Shown in pieces: positions 1 to 5,481 of a stretch of DNA of 8,539 nt. The notes below the pieces were generated by a model. The model saw only the letters and a list, made by a program, of their open reading frames with translations, had not been told where the DNA came from and searched no databases. How positions within the stretch are numbered: the first letter of the stretch is position 1; each line of letters begins with the position of its first letter. This DNA comes from Desulfocapsa sp. (lineage in GTDB: Bacteria; Desulfobacterota; Desulfobulbia; Desulfobulbales; Desulfocapsaceae): positions 1 through 8,539 of the forward strand of contig JAOZLM010000090.1 of assembly GCA_029934815.1 (NCBI GenBank), written 5' to 3'. A program made the translations under genes and the position numbers.

Positions 1-116
1 ATTTTCTATCATTACGACGTACCCTAGTACGCCGAAATGATAGAAAATTGACGCGTCTCGCATATGAAGTTTTTTACTTAGCCATCGTATACTTGAGGTT
101 TTTACGAGTTTGTCAA
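1..116 (+). repeat. Palindromic MITE-like repeat, copy 1 (left part outside window)
   Basis: This is the right portion of the dispersed element also found at 2034-2191 and, inverted, at 2828-3012. Shared blocks are the ACGACGTAC..GTACGCC centre (14-33), ATATGAAGTTTTTTACTTAGCCATC-type sequence (63-86) and the terminal TTTTTACGAGTTTGTCAA (99-116). The centre is framed by perfect 13-bp arms, ATTTTCTATCATT at 1-13 against 36-48, enclosing a CGTAC/GTACG stem with a CCTA loop. The arm sequence differs from that of the other copies although the hairpin is kept. There is no coding capacity. The left end is cut by the window edge. Confidence 0.8.
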
Positions 117-140
117 ATATCATTATACAATACAATTACA

Positions 141-163
141 GCGAGTTTACCATACTGACTCGC
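141..163 (-). terminator. Possible weak hairpin terminator after cmoB
   Basis: A 6-bp stem, GCGAGT at 141-146 with ACTCGC at 158-163, lies about 30 bp past the cmoB stop. On the minus strand it is followed by TGTAATTGTATTG, which is T-rich but lacks a real U tract. It is the only candidate terminator for the cmoAB transcript inside the window, apart from the repeat hairpin at 1-48. Confidence 0.25.
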
Positions 164-191
164 AAAGGCAAGAAAGAGCTGAAAAGGCAGT

Positions 192-1151
192 CTATTTTTT
201 CCGGGCACGGATAAAAACACGATCCGGTGCGGGGTAGCCTTCGATTGTTTTACCGCTGTCTGCCGGATCTGTAAAGTCGGCATAAGATTCAAAGCTCATC
301 CAGTCTGTTCGACGCTGTTCAATGCTGGACATGGGGTGCTGGCAGAATATATCAATATCTTTGAATCCTGCCCGCTTAAGCCAGTTCTTGAGGCAGTTAC
401 CGGTGGGGACAAAATAAGTGCCCGGGACTTTAGCATACGTTTTTTCGGGGAAGAGGGCGATTTCCGATTCTCCGGGAAGTGCCTGCGACTCGAGGATTAA
501 TGTACCGCCGGGGCGAAGGGAACTGAAAATGTCCCGCAGACATTCAACGGGAGAGCTGCGGTGGTAGATAATTCCCATTAAAAAGAGTACGTCAAAACAT
601 TCTGGAAAAAGAGACAGGTGCTCGACACCCAGAAGATCTATATGCAGGTTTTCTATCCCTGCCATGCTGTTTAGTGCTTTAAAACAGTAATAGTGCTGCA
701 CAGAGGGTTCAAACCCGATCACAATTTTTGGTTTGTGAGGCACCATTCGGAACATGTAATAGCCGTTACTGCATCCGATATCGGCCACAATTTTCCCTTC
801 CATATCAGGAAGGAAATCCACAAGGCGCTGCCATTTTCGCTGGCTTTGCCATTCGGAATCCACATCAACCCCAAAAACTGAAAAAGGGCCTTTTCGCCAG
901 GGTATAAATGTTTGCAGGTGCGATTCCACTTCTTGTCGTTCTGTGTTTGTGAGTTCTTCTTCAGCCCCGATTGTCACCCAGTCAGAATCACAATTGACAA
1001 ATTTTGCAGGAAATTGGCGTAAGCCTTCGTAAGGATTCCTGTAACGAAGAAAACCTTTTTTATTTTGATTTACCCAGGTTTGCAGCTTCCGGTGTGTTTG
1101 CGTGATTTCGTCGTGTTTAGCTGATTCTGGTAACTGATTGATATAGCGCAT
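192..1151 (-). CDS. cmoB: tRNA U34 carboxymethyltransferase CmoB
   Basis: CmoB transfers the carboxymethyl group of carboxy-SAM to 5-hydroxyuridine at tRNA position 34, giving 5-carboxymethoxyuridine and widening wobble decoding. The 319 residues match the usual length of about 323. Visible motifs are PWRKGPF (84-90) with K87, matching the lysine known to contact the carboxylate of carboxy-SAM in E. coli; the SAM-binding DIGCSNGY (124-131); GIIYHRSSP (193-201); and the C-terminal EQRRT.W and EGYPAPDR stretches typical of the family. The ATG at 1151 is preceded by an in-frame TGA 10-12 bases upstream, so no longer start exists; the Shine-Dalgarno is weak. The gene lies 21 bp downstream of cmoA and is almost certainly co-transcribed with it. 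The N terminus is slightly shorter than in E. coli. Assignment is by recalled family sequence, and identity is very likely. Confidence 0.95.
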   Translation of the reverse strand: MRYINQLPESAKHDEITQTHRKLQTWVNQNKKGFLRYRNPYEGLRQFPAKFVNCDSDWVTIGAEEELTNTERQEVESHLQTFIPWRKGPFSVFGVDVDSEWQSQRKWQRLVDFLPDMEGKIVADIGCSNGYYMFRMVPHKPKIVIGFEPSVQHYYCFKALNSMAGIENLHIDLLGVEHLSLFPECFDVLFLMGIIYHRSSPVECLRDIFSSLRPGGTLILESQALPGESEIALFPEKTYAKVPGTYFVPTGNCLKNWLKRAGFKDIDIFCQHPMSSIEQRRTDWMSFESYADFTDPADSGKTIEGYPAPDRVFIRARKK

Positions 1152-1172
1152 CGTGGTGTTTCAATAAAAAGG

Positions 1173-1922
1173 TTACAGCGGTTTGACCGCAAGAAAGGAA
1201 ACGAAATTAAACCATTGAAAGAAAGGTTCGATTTCAACAAAACCTGCAGTTTTTAACATAGATCTGTTTTCATCAAAGGAGCAGGGGATGAGTACATTTT
1301 CAAGGGCTTCTCTTTTTTTTGCAATTTCCAGTTCAGAGTAGCCTTTCTCCTGTTTAAAGCCGTGGTAAATATCTATAAAACTACGATTTAAACTGGAATG
1401 GTGAGAAATGATTTTTTCACTCAGTATACAAATCCCTCCGGGACGAAGATTCGTAAAAACATGAGCAAGGAATTTTTCTCTGTGTAGCGGACGGATAAAC
1501 TGCAAAGTATAATTGAGGATAAATGCTGAAGTATCAGGCTGGCTCATCTCCATGATGTCCCCATGGATAAAGTGCATACGCTCCTGTTTTGAAAACATTT
1601 CGGCTTTGCTTTTTGCTTTCTCCAGCATGGCAGTGGAGTTGTCGATACCGGTGTATTGAAAAAAATTATCGTCCAGCAAGCTACTTAAACGCAGCAGGGT
1701 GCTGCCGGTTGCACAACCAAGATCCACCACCGTATCGCCATTCGCTAGTATGGAACGCATGATTCTGGAAATGGAGGAAATGACTTCCTCGTAAAACGGG
1801 ACGGAGCGATCCAGCATATCATCAAAAACCAGCGCCACCCGCTCGTTAAAAACAAAGTCTTCAGCGATCTGCTCGACCTGGAAGAGAGAATCTTTTTCGC
1901 CGTTTTTGTGTGAATTATTCAT
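1173..1922 (-). CDS. cmoA: Carboxy-S-adenosyl-L-methionine synthase CmoA
   Basis: CmoA converts SAM and prephenate to carboxy-SAM and phenylpyruvate, supplying the donor used by CmoB. The 249-residue length is that of the family (E. coli about 247). Diagnostic segments are FNERVALVFDDMLDRSVPFY (26-44), the SAM motif VVDLGCATGS (65-74), GIDNSTAMLEKA (92-103), NYTLQFIRP (137-145), PGGICILSEK (161-170) and GYSELEIAKKREALENV (194-210). R204 in the last segment corresponds to the E. coli arginine that binds the carboxylate. The ATG at 1922 has AGAAGG only 3 bases upstream, a short spacing, but no better start is visible. It is the first gene of the cmoA-cmoB pair; its promoter must lie between the start and the repeat at 2034, and I could not pick out convincing -35/-10 boxes there. 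Confidence 0.96.
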   Translation of the reverse strand: MNNSHKNGEKDSLFQVEQIAEDFVFNERVALVFDDMLDRSVPFYEEVISSISRIMRSILANGDTVVDLGCATGSTLLRLSSLLDDNFFQYTGIDNSTAMLEKAKSKAEMFSKQERMHFIHGDIMEMSQPDTSAFILNYTLQFIRPLHREKFLAHVFTNLRPGGICILSEKIISHHSSLNRSFIDIYHGFKQEKGYSELEIAKKREALENVLIPCSFDENRSMLKTAGFVEIEPFFQWFNFVSFLAVKPL

Positions 1923-2033
1923 GAACCTTCTATACCATTGTCTCTGTTCAAGTGAAAGAGCAAATCGGTGTGTTTATTCTAAGAATAGGCTTGCCAACAC
2001 CTGTTTATCCAGCTATAAATAGAATCTTTAATG

Positions 2034-2191
2034 TTGATGGCGTCGTAAAAACTCTTCATCTTCTTCGTCACTTCAAATTTGCTGTCGTTACGACGTACTT
2101 AAGTACGCCTCACTCCACCAAATTTGAGCTCCTCGAATATGAAGTTTTTTACTTAGCCATCTACAATTTTACCTTTTTACAAGTTCATCAA
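2034..2191 (+). repeat. Palindromic MITE-like repeat, copy 2 (complete, 158 bp)
   Basis: The element starts TTGATGGCGTCGTAAAAA (2034-2051) and ends TTTTTACAAGTTCATCAA (2174-2191); these ends are inverted repeats matching at 14 of 18 positions. A second inner match to the left end, TTTTTTACTTAGCCATC, lies at 2145-2161, so the left arm has two possible pairing partners on the right. The centre is a near-perfect 18-bp palindrome (2092-2109) around GTACTTAAGTAC, flanked by two CAAATTTG blocks (2074-2081, 2119-2126). TG precedes and TG follows the element, compatible with a 2-bp target duplication. It encodes no protein, so mobilisation would need a transposase acting in trans. Confidence 0.85.
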
Positions 2192-2250
2192 TGTTGCATA
2201 GTCACATAACTGGAGGCTGCTTTTTTCAGTTTAGATATTGTTTTGTTTCA

Positions 2251-2262
2251 GGGAGGAAGAGG
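2251..2262 (+). promoter_or_regulatory. Ribosome binding site deciding the 2266 start
   Basis: GGGAGGAAGAGG is a strong, purine-only Shine-Dalgarno region with GGGAGG 9 bases before ATG 2266. It argues for this start over the in-frame ATG at 2191, which lies on the last base of the repeat and has no such site. Confidence 0.75.
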
Positions 2263-2265
2263 ATT

Positions 2266-2799
2266 ATGAGCGGAAAATTTTGGGGAAATATTGGTCTTGG
2301 GGCAGTGCTGGTTTGCCTTGTTGCTTTTGCTGTTACAAAAATCAGTGCATCATCCGGTGTTGAAGGATTGTTGCTGCCTGAGGTGAAAGTGTCTGATTCA
2401 ACAGCAGAATTGTTGCATTCCGTAGAGCTTGTTCGTTCTGCCGTAATGCTGCAGAAAACAGGCCATAAGGTTGATGCTGCTTTTGCCATTGAAAACAAAG
2501 GCGGAGATGATGTAAAAAACATATCCATCCTCTGTACCCTTTTTAATGCCGCCGGCAAAGAACAGGGAAGAGACAAATGGATTGTATTTGATACGGTGAA
2601 GTCCCAGGGACACGGGATGTTTACTTTTAGTGATAAACGATTTATCAGTGATTCTGCTGTGCGTTCTGAGTGTCAGATTGTTGATCTTGAGGTGGTTACT
2701 GCTCCTCTTATCACAGTGCATCGTGGATCTGCCGGACATGGTGCAGCAGATAGCCATGGCGCTCCAGCAGCATCTGCAGGACACGGCGCCACCCACTGA
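2266..2799 (+). CDS. Membrane-anchored protein with FxLYD-like domain and His-rich tail
   Basis: This 177-residue protein is not one I recognise by name. It begins with a short positive stretch and one hydrophobic helix (about residues 8-26), which should act as an uncleaved anchor or signal with the remainder outside the cytoplasm. Residues about 55-145 look like a small beta-sandwich of the FxLYD type: a hydrophobic strand, AFAIENKG (72-79), VKNISILCTLFNAAGKEQGRD (83-103), GHGMFTF (115-121) and a closing ECQIVDLEV. Such domains are common in exported bacterial proteins of unknown function. The tail (152-177) is low complexity, rich in His, Gly and Ala, with SAGHGA occurring twice and SHGA once; metal binding is possible but unproven. 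Two cysteines (C90, C136) could form a disulfide. The start is set by the strong site at 2251-2262. The gene stands alone between two inverted repeat copies, with no functional link to its neighbours. Confidence 0.75.
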   Translation: MSGKFWGNIGLGAVLVCLVAFAVTKISASSGVEGLLLPEVKVSDSTAELLHSVELVRSAVMLQKTGHKVDAAFAIENKGGDDVKNISILCTLFNAAGKEQGRDKWIVFDTVKSQGHGMFTFSDKRFISDSAVRSECQIVDLEVVTAPLITVHRGSAGHGAADSHGAPAASAGHGATH

Positions 2800-2827
2800 T
2801 ATAGACAAGCAAAACAGACCATAAGGT

Positions 2828-3012
2828 TTGATAAACTTGTAAAAAGGTAAAATTGCAGATGGCTAAGTAAAAAACTTCATATTCGAGGAACTTGCCCCGC
2901 AGGAAATGCCCTTGGGGTGCAAATTTGATGGAGTGAGACGTACTTAAGTACGTCGTAACGACAGCAAATTTGAAGTGACGAAGAAGATGAAGAGTTTTTA
3001 CGACGCCATCAG
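2828..3012 (-). repeat. Palindromic MITE-like repeat, copy 3 (inverted, 185 bp variant)
   Basis: Read on the minus strand, it follows copy 2 (2034-2191) almost base for base: identical left arm except the first base, identical centre region apart from two changes, and an end at 2828 differing at one terminal-motif base. It carries about 27 extra bases (roughly 2889-2918, containing GCCCC..GGGGTGC) where copy 2 has only AGCT-like sequence. The centre, 2937-2954, is a perfect 18-bp palindrome. GT precedes 2828 and GT follows 3012, compatible with a 2-bp target duplication. Its inner end is only 21 bp before the 3034 start codon. Confidence 0.85.
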
Positions 3013-3033
3013 GTCTGAAAGTCGATATAAAAT

Positions 3034-3690
3034 ATGTCTGAAGAAATAGATTTTGATGAGATTCTCGGGAAGTATCATTCCGATCCGTTTGAATATGTGG
3101 ATATTTTTGCCGAGCACACCGGTACGGTACGTTTTCTGGTGGAAGTGGGTAATGATGTCGAGGCGGTTAGCGGAGAGTGGAAACATATCCCCGGAACAGC
3201 ACTCTATGAAATCACCAGAGAACGCAACCCGAAAAAGAACACAGCGACGACCAATGGCGTTGTTTCTGAGGTATATAGCGGGCTTGAAGGGCGATTTGTC
3301 GAAGCTGGTGAGAAACTGCTGACCATTCGTCATCCTTTAAAGAAAAAAGAGATCATCGAACGTATTTTACAGGAAGTTCTGATCATCTTTCCGGCTCCTG
3401 AGCGTGCGAAATACTTTTTTGCGCCCGACGTGCAATCAAGGATCGAAAAGAAAGGTGCTCGTGAAGTTTCTGTAAAAAACGGTGATGAGATTATCATTAT
3501 GTCTCTTATGAAACGGGATACTCCTGTTTATTACAGTGGTGATCCCGGTGTGATTCACTCTGTGTATTTTCAGCCTGGTGTCTCTGTGGATCAGGGCGCT
3601 CCTCTTCTTGGCGTTTGTCCTGCTGATAAATTACCACTTATCAAAAAGATTATTACCAGGGTGAAGGCAGACTGGGATAAATCCAGCTGA
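3034..3690 (+). CDS. Divergent biotinyl/lipoyl-like domain protein
   Basis: This 218-residue, probably cytoplasmic protein has two segments resembling biotinyl/lipoyl carrier domains. Residues about 68-100 (NGVVSEVYSGLEGRFVEAGEKLLTI) match the half-domain pattern G.V..V....G..V..G..L..I. Residues about 143-194 resemble a complete domain, with SLMKRDTPVY where carrier proteins have EAMKM, followed by GVIHSVYFQPGVSVDQGAPLLGV. K160 is therefore the candidate modified lysine, although the usual Met after it is Arg. The N-terminal part (1-60) is not recognised. The next gene encodes a biotin-ligase-like protein 41 bp downstream, which supports a role as a carrier or scaffold modified by that enzyme; the carboxylase partner is not in the window. 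The Shine-Dalgarno before ATG 3034 is poor, and the upstream region has been replaced by a repeat copy. It could instead be an unmodified lipoyl-fold protein. Confidence 0.65.
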   Translation: MSEEIDFDEILGKYHSDPFEYVDIFAEHTGTVRFLVEVGNDVEAVSGEWKHIPGTALYEITRERNPKKNTATTNGVVSEVYSGLEGRFVEAGEKLLTIRHPLKKKEIIERILQEVLIIFPAPERAKYFFAPDVQSRIEKKGAREVSVKNGDEIIIMSLMKRDTPVYYSGDPGVIHSVYFQPGVSVDQGAPLLGVCPADKLPLIKKIITRVKADWDKSS

Positions 3691-3731
3691 GATTGACCTT
3701 TTTATTCGCGTAATATGTATTCTTTCCTCTA

Positions 3732-4655
3732 ATGGATAACCTTTCTCAGCTAATACCCGCTGTTCTAAATGACCATGTAAGTGCTGTCGAATTTCCTGCC
3801 CGCTTGCAGGCACATGGCGAGCAAAAGGCTGAAGCTATTGCTCGCTATGGCGCCTTTATTGGCTCCGAAATCCGTATTTACCCATCTCTTGGCAGGGCAA
3901 TGGATCAGGCCAGAGCCCATATTGCAGGCTGCGAACAAAATGGCCGATCAGTGGCCAGTGGCAGCTTGATTCTTGCTTCAAGGCTCGATTCCTCTAAAGG
4001 ACGATTTCAACGCTCCTGGCATGCTCCTTTAGGCGGGCTTTGGGGATGCCTTCTTCTTGCAGATACTTTCCTTCCCACTTTTCGAAATATTCTTCCTCTT
4101 ATTCCGGGGATTGCCTGTTGTGAGGCATTACGTCAGGAAGGCGTACCGGATGCTACTATTCGCTGGGTAAATGATGTTCTTGTAAACCGGAAAAAACAGG
4201 CAGGATTTCTGGTTGAAGGATTTGTCAGCCCCATACACCACGAACAATATCATTTGCTTGGCTTTGGGCTGAATGTAAATAACGAGGCTTTTCCTGTCGA
4301 GTTGCAGGAAGATGCAACATCTCTTTCTACAATCCTTGGGGAATCGGTGAATCTCTGTTCTTTTGCCATGTCATTCTTTGCAAAAATACGCTGGTATATT
4401 GGCCTGCTTTTTTATGAAGAAGCGCAGTGGCTGGAGCGTGGTGGCCATGGTGAATACACAGATAATCATCCAATTCTTACGAGGTGGCTGGAGTTGTCTG
4501 ATACGATTGGGCAGCGGGTAAGCTTTGGTTACGATGTTGTGCAGAATCCTCAGTATGAAGCATTGGTGACAGGTGTTACTAATGATGGTGGTCTTATTTT
4601 AGAACACGATGATGGCGGGGTGAGTATTGAGCATAGTGGTGAGGTTCGTTATTGA
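3732..4655 (+). CDS. Biotin-protein-ligase-like protein without DNA-binding domain
   Basis: The family (BirA/BPL) activates biotin as biotinyl-AMP and transfers it to a carrier lysine. Visible correspondences to BirA are SSKGRFQRSWHAPLGGLW (87-104) for the nucleotide loop and following strand, IRWVNDVLVNRKKQAGFLVE (143-162) for VKWPND...RKLAGILVE with the catalytic-type lysine retained, GFGLNVN (177-183), and an SH3-like C-terminal domain (about 255-305). The loop departs from the GRGRRGR consensus, so activity or specificity may differ. Residues 1-75 do not resemble the BirA winged helix, so a repressor role is unlikely. No clear Shine-Dalgarno precedes ATG 3732. A five-codon frame (3715-3732) ends in a TAATG overlap with this start, which could allow coupled translation but may be chance. 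The gene follows the carrier-like gene and converges on the 4665-5459 gene. Confidence 0.75.
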   Translation: MDNLSQLIPAVLNDHVSAVEFPARLQAHGEQKAEAIARYGAFIGSEIRIYPSLGRAMDQARAHIAGCEQNGRSVASGSLILASRLDSSKGRFQRSWHAPLGGLWGCLLLADTFLPTFRNILPLIPGIACCEALRQEGVPDATIRWVNDVLVNRKKQAGFLVEGFVSPIHHEQYHLLGFGLNVNNEAFPVELQEDATSLSTILGESVNLCSFAMSFFAKIRWYIGLLFYEEAQWLERGGHGEYTDNHPILTRWLELSDTIGQRVSFGYDVVQNPQYEALVTGVTNDGGLILEHDDGGVSIEHSGEVRY

Positions 4656-4664
4656 ATCATATTT

Positions 4665-5459
4665 TTAAAATGGATATGGGCCATCCATGTCTTTTACAAG
4701 GATTGAATGGGAGACAAGATTTTTTTCCGGTGTGAAATAGTGTAACAGATATCCGGGTGCTTCCAGATTGAATTGTGACGGGTGGGTGAGGGTCAGATCC
4801 AGGACCAGTTGTAATCCCATACTGGGCGCTGTGCTAATCACTGTGCCGCACCATCCCTGGTGGGTTAAGGTATGGATGTGTCCGCAAAGAACAGCTTTAA
4901 TATTTGTATGTTGCGCAACAACATTTCCTAATGTATCAGAACCTATAAACCCATCTTCGTCAGTTTCAAGAACACCACAATTTGCAGGCGGGTGGTGCAT
5001 AAAAATGATGGTGGGTTTTGTTGGCTTAATGGCTAATTGTTTTTCCAGCCAGGCAATTCTTCTGTCGCACATTTCCCCACCCGGGGCAGTTGGAATAGAA
5101 CTGTCCATTCCAATCAAACGAAGATCATAACCATCGACTACATAGTTGATAAAATTTTTGGATTCACCAGGACAGGCACGTTCTCCAAACACCGACCATA
5201 AAGTGTCCCGGTCGTCGTGATTACCGGGAACAATATAATAAGGATATTGCAGTTCTTCCAGGATTGCTGCCGCTCGTTCAGCTTCATCCAACTCCCCGTC
5301 ACAGGTGATATCGCCTGTAATAATGACAAGATCCGGTTTGGGGTGAAGCTGGTTAATATGCTGAATGCAGCTGGCGAGGTTTTCAGCAGATGGTACAACA
5401 CCATACGCTTTTTTTTCCCCACCAGCGATGTGGAAATCACTCAAATGTGCGATGAGCAT
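4665..5459 (-). CDS. GpdQ/CpdA-like metallophosphoesterase (class III phosphodiesterase)
   Basis: This is a binuclear metal phosphodiesterase of 264 residues, close to the GpdQ length. All metal ligands are seen: D8 and H10 (SDFH), D50 (GDI), N80 (GNHDD), H155/H156 (MHHPP), H194 and H196 (GHIH). Spacing matches that recalled for E. coli-type GpdQ (D8, H10, D50, N80, H156, H195, H197), and the start LIAHLSDFHI and the SWLE/AWLE region are also alike. Family members hydrolyse glycerophosphodiesters, cyclic nucleotides or phosphonate esters, so the substrate cannot be fixed here. There is no signal peptide, so it should be cytoplasmic. ATG 5459 has TTAGGA about 9 bases upstream. It lies 22 bp after the permease gene ending at 5482 and is probably the last gene of the transporter operon, which suggests that it acts on the imported compound or on a signal linked to import. 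Confidence 0.88.
   Translation of the reverse strand: MLIAHLSDFHIAGGEKKAYGVVPSAENLASCIQHINQLHPKPDLVIITGDITCDGELDEAERAAAILEELQYPYYIVPGNHDDRDTLWSVFGERACPGESKNFINYVVDGYDLRLIGMDSSIPTAPGGEMCDRRIAWLEKQLAIKPTKPTIIFMHHPPANCGVLETDEDGFIGSDTLGNVVAQHTNIKAVLCGHIHTLTHQGWCGTVISTAPSMGLQLVLDLTLTHPSQFNLEAPGYLLHYFTPEKNLVSHSILVKDMDGPYPF
4670..4688. terminator. Small bidirectional hairpin between convergent genes
   Basis: ATGGAT (4670-4675) and ATCCAT (4683-4688) form a 6-bp stem with a 7-base loop. On the plus strand it is followed by GTCTTTT; on the minus strand by TTTTAAAAAT. It sits in the last codons of the minus-strand phosphoesterase gene, just past the plus-strand stop. The stem is short, so termination strength is uncertain. 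Confidence 0.3.
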
Positions 5460-5481
5460 TAACTTGTTCCTAAAAAAAACA

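Larger units (their letters stand above)
1923..2265. other. Divergent intergenic region between cmoA and the 2266 gene
   Basis: These 343 bp hold no credible gene. From left to right there are 111 bp of AT-rich sequence that must contain the cmoA promoter, the 158-bp palindromic repeat (2034-2191), and 74 bp leading to the next gene. No match to consensus promoter boxes was good enough to annotate. Open frames running through it are formed mainly by repeat sequence. Confidence 0.7.

Noticed and set aside
1952..2209. 85-residue open frame on the plus strand
   Set aside because: It is mostly made of repeat copy 2 sequence, has no ribosome site, and runs through a palindrome.
2191..2265. Upstream in-frame extension of the 2266 gene
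   Set aside because: The ATG at 2191 lies on the last base of the repeat with no ribosome site, and the extension would place a non-signal stretch before the anchor helix.
2398..2808. 136-residue open frame on the minus strand
   Set aside because: It is antisense to the 2266 gene, which has a strong ribosome site and a sensible domain layout; the antisense product is Cys/Ser-rich with no recognisable pattern.
1..3012. CRISPR array
   Set aside because: The three repeats are long, widely spaced, in mixed orientation and internally palindromic; there are no short regular spacers and no cas gene.
2034..3012. Autonomous insertion sequence
   Set aside because: The gene between the repeats shows no transposase motif; it is an anchored exported protein.
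2998..3333. Minus-strand open frame antisense to the 3034 gene
   Set aside because: It is an antisense shadow whose end lies inside repeat copy 3, with no motif.
3691..3731. Terminator between the two biotin-related genes
   Set aside because: There is no stem in the 41-bp gap; the genes are more likely co-transcribed.
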